From assembly GCF_900142565.1 (NCBI RefSeq), contig NZ_FRBH01000011.1:62001-126000 (forward strand): a DNA stretch of 64,000 bases. Reading direction: 5' to 3'. A program made the position numbers and the translations under genes. Positions 1 through 8,525 of the stretch are shown in pieces. The stretch comes from Chishuiella changwenlii. Lineage in GTDB: Bacteria; Bacteroidota; Bacteroidia; Flavobacteriales; Weeksellaceae. The notes under the pieces were generated by a model. That model worked only from the letters and a program-made list of their open reading frames with translations. It was not told the DNA's origin and ran no database searches. Each line of letters opens with the position of its first letter. Position 1 is the first letter of the stretch.

Positions 1-1117
1 TTTCTTCGAAAACAGACGTTGTATCGAATCCTATTGCTGTATCTTGTTCTAGAATTGTATTTGTTATCTTCTGATGATTGGTTTTTACTTTATAAATATC
101 AATCATCGGACAAATTCCTTCTGTAAAACCTTCTATTGCAATTCTTCCTCTAGGTCCTTCTATTGTTGATTGTTTAATTTTTTGGATAACTGTTTTTGTA
201 TCTCCTTTTACTAAATCTTGATAAGCTTGTCCCAATGTTAATCCTAGTTCATAACCTAACATACTAAATACAGAAACTGGTTGATGGTGCATTTGTTCAA
301 ACGATTGTACAAATTTCTGATTTGTTACAAGCTGATTTTCTCTTTTCCAGCTTGCAGCTGAGTAAAAATTTAAATCTAAATGCTGTACATCTTGTAAAAT
401 ATCTTCGTATGCCATATTTTCTACCACTATAAGCGGAATATGATTATAAAATTTACTTTGTTTCCATTGGTTAAAAAATTGGGTCCCTAAACTTCCATTA
501 AAAATGGCATGTACATAATTAGGTTCATCTTCTTCTATCGCTTCAAAAAAAGGTGTAAGATTTAAATGTTCTTTCGTTGCATATTCTTGTGGTAAAACCA
601 TTTGATGCAATGCTTCCGAACCTCCTTTTCCTGCTCCTTGTAAAAAAGTATAATGCAAATTATATCCTGCTTCAAATAATGGTAATACAACTTGCCCATC
701 TGACCCAAACTCTTTTGCTGCCCATTGTCCCAAAACATATTCACTTTGCCAATAGTTCATAGAAAGACAACCTATGTTTGTTCCAAAATTAGTAGTAGGA
801 TGTACAAGTTCTCCAAAATCTATAAATAACCCCAGCTTATTATATGTTTCTAGAATGGCACTAATTTCTGGTAAGCTTTTTATGTTTACCATCCCTATTA
901 CCACATCAACTCCATCAAAAAAAACTAATTTTTGGACTGCTTCAGTTATAAGTTTATGCTGTCCTTGTGCTATAAAAGCTGGAACAATTTCTACATCCTT
1001 TTGCTGTACGCCAAAATATTGGAATGCCGTAAATATTCCTGCTGTAAGATGTAAACCATAATGAGGATATACAGCAGAAAATGGCATTAGAAATCCTATT
1101 TTTAGTTTTTTATTCAT
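1..1117 (-). CDS. Periplasmic-binding-protein-like (Peripla_BP_6 fold) protein, partial
   Basis: My own translation gives an open frame of about 372 codons from the ATG at 1117 to the left edge, so the C-terminus is missing. It starts MNKKLKIGFLMPFSAVYPHY and continues with alternating beta/alpha segments such as GVDVVIGMVNIKSLPEI, typical of the Leu/Ile/Val-binding type I periplasmic-binding fold of branched-chain ABC transporters. Unlike those, it has no signal peptide or lipobox: the first beta strand begins within the first ten residues. No permease or ATPase gene is visible. The start lies 2 nt after the stop of the collar-domain gene, so the two are translated together. A cytoplasmic ligand sensor of the AmiC type is an alternative to a transport role. 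The fold is fairly sure; the function is unknown. Confidence 0.7.
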   Translation of the reverse strand, partial: MNKKLKIGFLMPFSAVYPHYGLHLTAGIFTAFQYFGVQQKDVEIVPAFIAQGQHKLITEAVQKLVFFDGVDVVIGMVNIKSLPEISAILETYNKLGLFIDFGELVHPTTNFGTNIGCLSMNYWQSEYVLGQWAAKEFGSDGQVVLPLFEAGYNLHYTFLQGAGKGGSEALHQMVLPQEYATKEHLNLTPFFEAIEEDEPNYVHAIFNGSLGTQFFNQWKQSKFYNHIPLIVVENMAYEDILQDVQHLDLNFYSAASWKRENQLVTNQKFVQSFEQMHHQPVSVFSMLGYELGLTLGQAYQDLVKGDTKTVIQKIKQSTIEGPRGRIAIEGFTEGICPMIDIYKVKTNHQKITNTILEQDTAIGFDTTSVFEE

Positions 1118-1119
1118 TC

Positions 1120-1671
1120 TTATGATCTTGCAGGGAATATTCCATACAATGCAATTATAAAATTAATTCCCAAATAAGGTTGCATAATAGAAAATGGGTA
1201 ACCAAGTCCTGCTTGAGTTGTTGGTGCCATTTGTTTTAAAGTTGTTCCTGGAACAGGAACTGGCGCGAAACTTTTTAGCTGAGTAGCATTAGGTCCCGAT
1301 CCTACAGTTGGTGAAACCGTTAATAAATTACCAACAGGTGTAGACTCAGTAGGCTTAGCCTCACTAACACTTATTCCGTGATTATGAGCAGGTAAATTAG
1401 TAACTGTCAAAGTTGTATTTTGAACTCCAGATACTTCTCCTAAAGTAATATTTGGTGCTCCACCAATTCCTGGACCAAATCCTACAGGAACTCTTCCTCT
1501 TAAATCTGGTAAACCAAACGTTGTTTGTCCGTTTCCTCCGTAAGTTGTTCCCACCAAAGAAAACAGTGCGGTATTTTGCATAATAGCCATTATCTGTCCA
1601 TGACAAAATGCAAAACTATTTGGAGCAAAATTACCTGCAAACATTCTTATAACTGCAATATATTCTTCCAT
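1120..1671 (-). CDS. Phage tail collar domain protein (microcystin-dependent-protein family)
   Basis: The protein has 183 residues. The N-terminal ~60 residues form a collar domain (Pfam Collar type) with the signature GNFAPNSFAFCHGQ, then the glycine-rich GTTYGGNGQTTFGLPDLRGR typical of tail-collar and MdpB-like proteins. The rest is a Gly/Pro/Thr-rich region with a His motif (LPAHNHGI) usual for these proteins. There is no signal peptide. Such proteins occur on the chromosomes of many Bacteroidota outside prophages, and no other phage structural gene is present here. It sits between a Tat-exported protein (22 nt upstream) and a binding-protein-like gene (2 nt downstream). The domain call is strong; the biological role is not established. 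Confidence 0.85.
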   Translation of the reverse strand: MEEYIAVIRMFAGNFAPNSFAFCHGQIMAIMQNTALFSLVGTTYGGNGQTTFGLPDLRGRVPVGFGPGIGGAPNITLGEVSGVQNTTLTVTNLPAHNHGISVSEAKPTESTPVGNLLTVSPTVGSGPNATQLKSFAPVPVPGTTLKQMAPTTQAGLGYPFSIMQPYLGINFIIALYGIFPARS

Positions 1672-1693
1672 ATCTTTATTTTTTTAGTGTTAA

Positions 1694-2518
1694 TTATCCT
1701 ATAAATTGTTTTGTTTTTACTTCATGTATTATTTGTTTTGGCAAATAATAATCATTTGATAAATCGGCTTGATAATAACCTATTTCTCTTTTACTTTTTG
1801 TTCCGTAAATTAATGTTACTTCTTGTGCTAATGCATTACGAGAAATAAAATTTCCTCCTTTGGTATTTGGTATTTCTGGCGTCCAGAACAAGTCTATATT
1901 TTCACTTTTTCTCAACAAACTATGCGCTGTTTTCTTTTGTATATTATTTGCAATAAGGCAAACTATAATTCCACAGTTCTGTTTGTTCCTCAAGGTATTT
2001 GCAAGTTCATTTATCTTTTTTAAATCTCTACTCGATTTAAATCCAGAAGAAATACTTAAAACACCAACTTTCTTTTCTACTAAATCTATTATCTGAAAAG
2101 GTTTTACCAATTTCGATAATACTTTATTCTCAAAATTAATATGACTATTAACCAATGCAAACTCTGATTTTTGGGCTAATTGTATTAATTTTTCTTCTCC
2201 TAAGGCAAGTTCGTTCTTACCCAAAGCAGCAACTTGGTAACCCAAGAAATTCATTTTCTTTATTTGATTTTCTATTTCAGAGGAAGAAGAAATAAAATTC
2301 CCTGCATCAAACAACAAAGAAGAAGTGTCTTTTATCTGACCCAATTCTGATAGATTTCCCTTTAAATTTCCTGTGAAGAAAAGATTGAGGTTATTTAAAT
2401 CTAATTTGAGATTGAATCGACTAAATTGAGACAAGGAATTAACAACTTCTTGTTGACTAACTAGGAAAAGACCTCCTAGTATTCCACAATGTTTCAAAAA
2501 TTCACGACGATCGCTCAT
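1694..2518 (-). CDS. Tat-signal protein with degenerate metallophosphatase/5'-nucleotidase fold
   Basis: The protein has 274 residues. The N-terminus MSDRREFLKHCGILGG is a twin-arginine export signal (RREFLK followed by a hydrophobic stretch). The body follows the order of the calcineurin-like/5'-nucleotidase N-domain: a first strand ending FFTGNLKGN, then LLFDAGNF, then LGYQVAALGKNELALG. In active enzymes these sites read DxHG, GD and GNHE. Here the metal-binding Asp/His residues appear replaced (TGN, AGN, GKNE), so it may be a catalytically dead fold. It heads the cassette with the collar-domain and binding-protein-like genes. The Tat signal is clear; the fold assignment is by motif order and is moderate. 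Confidence 0.65.
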   Translation of the reverse strand: MSDRREFLKHCGILGGLFLVSQQEVVNSLSQFSRFNLKLDLNNLNLFFTGNLKGNLSELGQIKDTSSLLFDAGNFISSSSEIENQIKKMNFLGYQVAALGKNELALGEEKLIQLAQKSEFALVNSHINFENKVLSKLVKPFQIIDLVEKKVGVLSISSGFKSSRDLKKINELANTLRNKQNCGIIVCLIANNIQKKTAHSLLRKSENIDLFWTPEIPNTKGGNFISRNALAQEVTLIYGTKSKREIGYYQADLSNDYYLPKQIIHEVKTKQFIG

Positions 2519-2586
2519 ATATATGTTTTTTAAACGTTCTTTTTATCACCTAGATAGTTTAATAGAAACATAAGTAGGGAATACAA

Positions 2587-2594
2587 CAAATCTA
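2587..2594 (-). promoter_or_regulatory. Putative -7 promoter element of the collar cassette
   Basis: On the minus strand these bases read TAGATTTG, matching the Bacteroidota sigma-A -7 consensus TAnnTTTG, about 70 nt before the Tat-signal gene. I see no clear TTG -33 element at the expected distance. Confidence 0.45.
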
Positions 2595-2626
2595 AATATA
2601 AAAATTTAACATTTCTATAAGAATAG

Positions 2627-2650
2627 GGTGGACAAATAGGTGGACAAATA
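2627..2650. repeat. Perfect tandem 12-bp repeat upstream of the collar cassette
   Basis: Two back-to-back copies of a 12-mer: GGTGGACAAATA at 2627-2638 and 2639-2650 (TATTTGTCCACC on the minus strand). They lie roughly 33-63 nt upstream of the putative -7 element of the minus-strand cassette, a position typical of an activator binding site. Confidence 0.6.
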
Positions 2651-2723
2651 CACCTACTTATTAAAAAGTAAATTTCAATTAATTCACTTATTATCAATAT
2701 TTTAAATTTCATTATTTCGGAAA

Positions 2724-2770
2724 TAAAAAAACCTCAGCATTCCAAAATCATTATTTTAGAATACTGAGGT
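2724..2770 (-). terminator. Rho-independent terminator of the efflux operon
   Basis: A 12-bp stem (ACCTCAGCATTC at 2731-2742 pairing with GAATACTGAGGT at 2759-2770, one mismatch) is followed on the minus strand by a run of T at 2724-2730. It lies 27 nt past the stop of the adaptor gene. Confidence 0.85.
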
Positions 2771-2796
2771 AAGTTTTAAGAAGAATTAATTATTTA

Positions 2797-3927
2797 CTAC
2801 TCTCCGTTATTTTTCATTGCTGTTAACAGGTTATAAGCTCCTTTTGTTACATAAACTTTTCCTGAATTTGATGGCGATTTAATCTCAATCATTTTATTAG
2901 CAGAAATCCCTATTTCTGCGGGAATTAATTTAAAACGATTTTTATTTTCTCGTTCAAAAACATAGTTTTTACCTTCAAACTCTACAACAGCTTCTTCTGG
3001 CAAAACATTTGTGTGAAGTTGATTAACACTTAACTCTATATTAAAATACATATTTGCAGTTAATCTCATTCCATTTAGATTTGTAACTCTTGCATACACT
3101 TCAACTGTTCCGTCTGCATTAACATCATTAGAAATAGATGATACAACAGCATCTAACTTCTGATTGGTATTTGCATTTGTAAAGGCTTGTAAAGTTTGAC
3201 CAACTTGAATGTTGCCTAAATCTTTTTCAAAAACTTTTACATTTAATAAAGAACTCGAAGAATTAATAATCTTTAACATAGCATCTGCTGGTGAAACATA
3301 TTGTCCTGTATTTACAAAAACTTCATTTACTGTTCCACTAATTGGTGCATAAACATTAATTGTTCTACGAATATTATTTAAAGTAACAGAACTTGGACTA
3401 ATATTCATTAAACGTAATTTTTCTTCTAACGCTCTCTTTTTAACCAACAATGTTTGTTGTGTTGCTTTTGCTTGTTGCATTGTTTTATCACTTGCAGCTT
3501 GCGAAGCATTTAAATCTCTTTGACGATTATAATCTGCATTTGCCTGATCTAACAAAGCCTTAGTTGTTAAATAGTCTTCCTGCATTTGGATATACTGCGG
3601 ATCTTCTAAAACCACAACAACTGCTCCCTTTTTTACATAATTACCAGGAATAAGTGCAATTCTTTTCACGTAACCTCCAAACGCATTTGTTATAGAAACA
3701 GTGTTTTGTGGAGTTACCTCTGTTTTCGCATTTAAACGAATTACTGTTGGTAAATTTTTATTCTGAAAAGAAGCCGTATCTACTGGGATACTTTTTAATT
3801 GACTATCCGTTAAAGTTAAAACAGACGCAGAAGCCTTTACTTCTTTTTCTTTCTCTTCGGTTTTATTTTCTTTTGCACAGCTTCCTAAAAATAATGCAGC
3901 GCTAAGTATTATGATATAATTTTTCAT
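2797..3927 (-). CDS. RND heavy-metal efflux periplasmic adaptor lipoprotein (CusB/CzcB family)
   Basis: The protein has 376 residues. It is the membrane-fusion subunit that couples an inner-membrane RND pump to the outer-membrane channel. A lipoprotein signal ends in the lipobox LGSC (ALFLGSCAKE). A barrel-sandwich/lipoyl half follows (around VKRIALIPGNYVKKGAVVVV), then an alpha-helical hairpin with TKALLDQANADYNRQRDL, then the second lipoyl half (VYAPISGTVNEVFVNTGQYV) and a beta-barrel. I chose the ATG at 3927 because it gives the complete lipoprotein signal. A longer frame to 3960 would overlap the pump gene. The pump gene ends 4 nt upstream, so the two are co-translated. I see no Met-rich copper motif, so the metal is not settled. 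Confidence 0.9.
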   Translation of the reverse strand: MKNYIIILSAALFLGSCAKENKTEEKEKEVKASASVLTLTDSQLKSIPVDTASFQNKNLPTVIRLNAKTEVTPQNTVSITNAFGGYVKRIALIPGNYVKKGAVVVVLEDPQYIQMQEDYLTTKALLDQANADYNRQRDLNASQAASDKTMQQAKATQQTLLVKKRALEEKLRLMNISPSSVTLNNIRRTINVYAPISGTVNEVFVNTGQYVSPADAMLKIINSSSSLLNVKVFEKDLGNIQVGQTLQAFTNANTNQKLDAVVSSISNDVNADGTVEVYARVTNLNGMRLTANMYFNIELSVNQLHTNVLPEEAVVEFEGKNYVFERENKNRFKLIPAEIGISANKMIEIKSPSNSGKVYVTKGAYNLLTAMKNNGE

Positions 3928-3931
3928 TTTA

Positions 3932-6900
3932 TTATAATGTATAGTAAGACATTTCGGCAAAGATTAATTCCAATTTATTTTTTGTATCTAAATAATTCGT
4001 TTTCACTTCAATTATTTGATTATTAAGAATTACCCAATCCAAAAAATTAATTTCACCTTCTAACAATTGGTTATTAATTGTTTTCTGTAAATCTTCCGAA
4101 GCTGGAAGTTGAGTTTGTTCAAAATCAGTAATAATTTCGTTATAATTCATTACTTGATTTCTTAACACATCTAAATCTTGTTGCAATCTAGCTTCTTGTA
4201 AAGCAAAGCTTTGCTTTGCCATATCAACTTTTACTTTTGATGCTTCTATGTTCGATTTTATTCCTTTTGTAAACAATGGTAAACCTATTCCCACTTGAAA
4301 AGAATTATATCTATTTTGATCTAAATCAGAAAAACTTTGATTAGAATAACCAACCGTAAGAACTGGTGCTCTTTTCGATTTTTCTATTTCAGCTTCTAAC
4401 GTAGATGTTTCGATATTCTCTTCTGCCAACTTCATTAATGGATGTGCATTAGAAATAATTAAATCATTTGATTGAAACCAATTGATAGGTTCTTTTGTTG
4501 GATAAATCTTCGCTTTAGAATTCGTTAAAAACTGAATTTGTCGTGAAAAGTTCTCTAATTCTGTTTTCACTAATTTCAATTGATTCTCGATTGATTTTAA
4601 TTGAATAGTTGCAGTAGAAACCTCACTTTTATTCGCCTCTCCTTTCTTTAAACGCAAAGCAGATTTATCTAAAAACTGTTGATAAATCAACTGGTTTTCT
4701 TTCAATAAACTTTCTTGAGCTTCCAAATTTTGCATCGAAGTATAAATTCGAGCCAAGCGCTGTTTAATTTCTATTTTGGTAAGTGTTTCATTTGCTTTAG
4801 ATGCATTAATTAATTGTTCATTTAATGCCTTTTGACGTTTATAAACAATAGGAAACTGAAAAGACTGAGCTACTGTAAATTTAGTATCAAAATTTCCTGT
4901 ATTTACTTGTCCAAATTCTGATGAAATATCTGTAGGTCCAATAGAACGATTAGAAAACACATTTTTTTCATGATAAACTGTTGTTAACTCAGCTTGTTTA
5001 ACTTCTAAATTATTTGATTCGGCTAATTTCATTACCTCATCAAAATTCATTCTTTCTTGTGCATGACCTATCGATCCAACTAAAGCCAAACCTATAAATA
5101 ATAAAGTTGGTAATGCTTTAGATTTTTTGTGTTTCTTTTTGATTTTAAAATGTGAAAACATAACATATAAAATTGGTAAAACAAATAAAGTTAATAGTGT
5201 TGCTCCCATTAAACCTCCAATAACAACTGTTGCTAATGGACGCTGAACTTCCGCACCAGAACCATTACTTAAAGCCATTGGTAAAAATCCTAGAGAGGCA
5301 ACTGCTGCCGTCATTAAAACAGGACGAAGTCTTGTCCTAGTTCCCATCACAACAATGCGCGTCATATTTTTTATTCCATAATCTCTTAAACGATTGTACT
5401 CTGAGATTAATACGATTCCATTTAACACGGCAATACCAAATAGCGCAATAAATCCTACTCCAGCACTAATACTAAATGGCATATCACGAGCTGCTAAGAA
5501 TAATATTCCTCCAATAGATGAAAGTGGAATTGCTGTATAAATTAATAAACTTTCTTTGATTGATTTAAAAGCAAAGTATAATAAAACTAGAATTAAAATT
5601 AATGCTACTGGAACTGCTATACCTAAACGAGATTTGGCTTCATTTAAATTTTCAAATGCGCCACCGTATGTTGTATAATAACCTGTTGGTAATTTAATCT
5701 GAGCATCTACTTTTTGTTGTAATTCTGTTACAACACTTTCTACATCTCTTCCTTTTACATTAAACCCAACAACAATTCTACGTTTTGCGTCTTCTCTCTG
5801 AATTTGGTTTGGTGTATTTTTATAATCAACCTTAGCCAATTGTCTCAGTGGAATTTGATTTCCAGAAGCTAGAGGAATTAATAGGTTTCGAATATCTTCT
5901 ATATTTTCTCTTTTATGCTCAGCTAAACGAACAACCAAATCAAATCTTTTTTCACCTTCGAAAACCATACCTGTAGATTGACCTGCAAATGCCATATTAA
6001 TAATTTTATTTGCTTCACCAATTGATAAACCATATTGTGCTAATAATGCACGATCGAACTCGATGACAACTTGTGGAATTCCATTAATTGGTTCTATGTA
6101 TAAATCTTGTGCTCCTTTTACGGTATGAATAATTTTTCCTAATTTTTGAGCATTATCAGCTAAAATATTTAAATCTTCTCCGAATATCTTCACCACAACA
6201 TCTTGACGCGCACCAGTCATTAATTCGTTAAAACGCATTTGTACTGGAAATTGGAATCCAGTCGAAAGACCAGGAACATCTTCTAGAGCTTTACTCATTT
6301 TGTCCGATAACTCGGGGAAAGTTTTTGCCGAAGTCCATTCTTTCTTGGGTTTAAGAACGATAATCATATCTCCAGCATCCATTGGCATTGGTTCTGTCGG
6401 AATTTCTCCACTACCAATTTTAGTTACCACCATCTGCACTTCTGGAAAACGATCTTTTAAGATTTTAGCTGCTTTACTCGTATATTCAATGGTTGTTGAG
6501 ATATTACTTCCTGTTAATATACGGGCTTCTACTGCAAAATCTCCTTCTTCTAATGCGGGTATAAACTCTCCTCCTAATCTTGTCATTACAAATACTGAAA
6601 AAGCAAATAAAGACAACACAACTGCTAAAATTATTTTTCGTCCTTTTAATGCTTTAATAAGGTATTTCTGATGAAAAATTTCTACTTTTTCCATCACACG
6701 GTCAGATAGATTTGGTCGTAATTTTTTCTTTTTACTAAGAAATAAACTACTCATCATTGGAATATAAGTTAATGATAAAATAAATGCTCCAACTAAAGCA
6801 AAAGCCACAGTTTGTGCCATTGGTTTAAACATCTTTCCTTCTATTCCTTGTAATGTAAAAATTGGTAAGTAAACAATTAGAATAATTATCTGTCCAAAAA

Positions 6901-8257
6901 CAGCAGAATTCACCATTTTCTTAGCAGAAGAACCTACTGTTTCATCCATATCGGATTGAGCTAGTTTATTATTTAACCCGAATTTTTTACTATGAACCAG
7001 TTGATGCATTACTGCTTCTACAATAATTACAGCTCCATCTACAATCAATCCGAAATCTAATGCTCCTAAACTCATTAAATTACCTCCTACTCCGAAGATA
7101 TTCATCATAATAATGGCAAATAATAAAGAAAGAGGAATTACTGATGCTACAATAAAACCTGCACGTAAATTTCCTAAAAATAGAACCAATATAAAGACAA
7201 CAATCAATGCACCTTCTAAAAGATTTACTTGAACTGTATGGATGGTATTATCAACCATTTTTTTACGATCTAAAAATGGTTCTATTACTACACCTTCTGG
7301 TAATGTCTTTTTTATTTCTTCTATACGAGCTTGTACGTTTTTTACAACCTCATTACTGTTTGCTCCTTTCAGCATCATTACAATTGCTCCAGAAACTTCT
7401 CCTTTATCATTATAAGTCATTGCTCCATATCTGGTCGCAAATCCTGTTTTAATTTCGGCAACATCCTTCATTAAAATTGGCGTACCACTATCAGAATGTT
7501 TTACAGTGATATTCTCAATATCTTCTATTTTACCAATTAAACCTTCGGAACGAATGAATAATGATGTAGAACCTTTTTCTATATAAGCTCCTCCCGTATT
7601 TTGATTGTTCTGACTTAATGCATCAAACAAATCATTTATTGTTAAATTAAATGCTTGTAGGCGCTGAGGATCTATTCCTATTTCATATTGTTTTAATTTC
7701 CCTCCAAAACTACTCACATCTGCAACACCAGGAACTCCTAATAATTGACGGCGAACAACCCAATCTTGTATCGTGCGTAATTCAGTTTCATCGTACTGAT
7801 CTTCGTATCCTTCTGCCGGACGAACTACATATTGATAGATTTCTCCTAAACCTGTAGAAATTGGTCCTAGACTTGGTTGTCCAATTCCTTCTGGGATCTC
7901 ACTCTGAATTTGTAATAATCTTTCACTTACTTGTTGGCGAGCCCAATAAACGTCGGTATCATCATCAAAAACAATGGTTACTAATGATAAACCGAAACGA
8001 GAAAAACTTCTAATTCCTGTTATTCCTCCAATATTAGAATTGGCTTGCTCTATAGGAAAAGTAACTAAACGCTCTATATCTTCTGCACTAAAAGATGGCG
8101 CTACAGTTATAATTTGTACCTGATTAGATGTAATATCAGGTTGTGCATCTATGGGTAATTTTGTTGCTTCGTAAACTCCAAACAGTAACAAAGCGAACGT
8201 AAATAATCCCACGATAAATTTATTTTTGATTGAAAAATCAATAATCTTATTTAACAT
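3932..8257 (-). CDS. CzcA-type heavy-metal RND pump fused to a TolC-like outer-membrane factor
   Basis: The protein has 1441 residues, against about 1040 for a normal HME-type RND pump. Residues ~1-1040 are the pump, with twelve membrane segments, two large periplasmic loops, and DFGLIVDGAVIIVE near residue 405. That motif carries the acidic residues typical of the Zn/Co/Cd (CzcA) class. After the last membrane segment comes a basic linker (KIKKKHKKSK), then a hydrophobic signal-like stretch ending IGHA. About 370 residues with outer-membrane-factor character follow (MNFDEVMKLAESNNLEVKQA, later LPLFTKGI and long coiled helices). CzcA-CzcC fusions of this length are known in Bacteroidota. The adaptor gene follows after 4 nt. 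The product should form a proton-driven metal export machine spanning both membranes. Confidence 0.93.
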   Translation of the reverse strand: MLNKIIDFSIKNKFIVGLFTFALLLFGVYEATKLPIDAQPDITSNQVQIITVAPSFSAEDIERLVTFPIEQANSNIGGITGIRSFSRFGLSLVTIVFDDDTDVYWARQQVSERLLQIQSEIPEGIGQPSLGPISTGLGEIYQYVVRPAEGYEDQYDETELRTIQDWVVRRQLLGVPGVADVSSFGGKLKQYEIGIDPQRLQAFNLTINDLFDALSQNNQNTGGAYIEKGSTSLFIRSEGLIGKIEDIENITVKHSDSGTPILMKDVAEIKTGFATRYGAMTYNDKGEVSGAIVMMLKGANSNEVVKNVQARIEEIKKTLPEGVVIEPFLDRKKMVDNTIHTVQVNLLEGALIVVFILVLFLGNLRAGFIVASVIPLSLLFAIIMMNIFGVGGNLMSLGALDFGLIVDGAVIIVEAVMHQLVHSKKFGLNNKLAQSDMDETVGSSAKKMVNSAVFGQIIILIVYLPIFTLQGIEGKMFKPMAQTVAFALVGAFILSLTYIPMMSSLFLSKKKKLRPNLSDRVMEKVEIFHQKYLIKALKGRKIILAVVLSLFAFSVFVMTRLGGEFIPALEEGDFAVEARILTGSNISTTIEYTSKAAKILKDRFPEVQMVVTKIGSGEIPTEPMPMDAGDMIIVLKPKKEWTSAKTFPELSDKMSKALEDVPGLSTGFQFPVQMRFNELMTGARQDVVVKIFGEDLNILADNAQKLGKIIHTVKGAQDLYIEPINGIPQVVIEFDRALLAQYGLSIGEANKIINMAFAGQSTGMVFEGEKRFDLVVRLAEHKRENIEDIRNLLIPLASGNQIPLRQLAKVDYKNTPNQIQREDAKRRIVVGFNVKGRDVESVVTELQQKVDAQIKLPTGYYTTYGGAFENLNEAKSRLGIAVPVALILILVLLYFAFKSIKESLLIYTAIPLSSIGGILFLAARDMPFSISAGVGFIALFGIAVLNGIVLISEYNRLRDYGIKNMTRIVVMGTRTRLRPVLMTAAVASLGFLPMALSNGSGAEVQRPLATVVIGGLMGATLLTLFVLPILYVMFSHFKIKKKHKKSKALPTLLFIGLALVGSIGHAQERMNFDEVMKLAESNNLEVKQAELTTVYHEKNVFSNRSIGPTDISSEFGQVNTGNFDTKFTVAQSFQFPIVYKRQKALNEQLINASKANETLTKIEIKQRLARIYTSMQNLEAQESLLKENQLIYQQFLDKSALRLKKGEANKSEVSTATIQLKSIENQLKLVKTELENFSRQIQFLTNSKAKIYPTKEPINWFQSNDLIISNAHPLMKLAEENIETSTLEAEIEKSKRAPVLTVGYSNQSFSDLDQNRYNSFQVGIGLPLFTKGIKSNIEASKVKVDMAKQSFALQEARLQQDLDVLRNQVMNYNEIITDFEQTQLPASEDLQKTINNQLLEGEINFLDWVILNNQIIEVKTNYLDTKNKLELIFAEMSYYTL

Positions 8258-8342
8258 CGTAAAATTTTAAAATTGAAATTTGTGCTAAAGAAATTTTCAA
8301 TAGCTATAAATGTAAATAATGCGTAGCGTATATCTACAGCAT

Positions 8343-8511
8343 TAAGAGCTTGTTTAAATTTATATTATGAAATTGTTTATAGTTTATTTTTGAGAAATAA
8401 ATAGACAAATTTTGCAAGGATAGCTGAAGTTATCATGAAAAATTTAACGCTTTTTATAGCCAAAAAGAGACATAGACAAATTATTAGATGAATATTTTAA
8501 ACAGGCTCTTA
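8343..8511. mobile_element. 169-bp inverted-repeat element (MITE-like) in the efflux leader
   Basis: The ends are TAAGAGCTTGTTTAAA (8343-8358) and its inverted copy TTTAAACAGGCTCTTA (8496-8511), 16 bp with one mismatch. Each end carries the dinucleotide TA, as expected if a TA target was duplicated. The interior is AT-rich with no open frame. It lies between the pump gene and the small secreted-protein gene of the efflux locus. A non-autonomous transposon or IS remnant is the best reading; a long hairpin leader RNA is the alternative. Confidence 0.55.
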
Positions 8512-8525
8512 GTAAAACTAAAAAA

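Noticed and set aside
1120..1671. Prophage or tail-fibre locus
   Set aside because: Only the collar domain is present; no other tail, capsid, integrase or lysis gene is nearby.
2530..2712. 60-codon minus-strand frame upstream of the Tat-signal gene
   Set aside because: It covers the tandem 12-bp repeat and the -7 box, has odd composition and resembles no family. It is better read as promoter DNA.
6300..6671. 123-codon plus-strand frame
   Set aside because: It is antisense to the RND pump gene and has no recognisable features.
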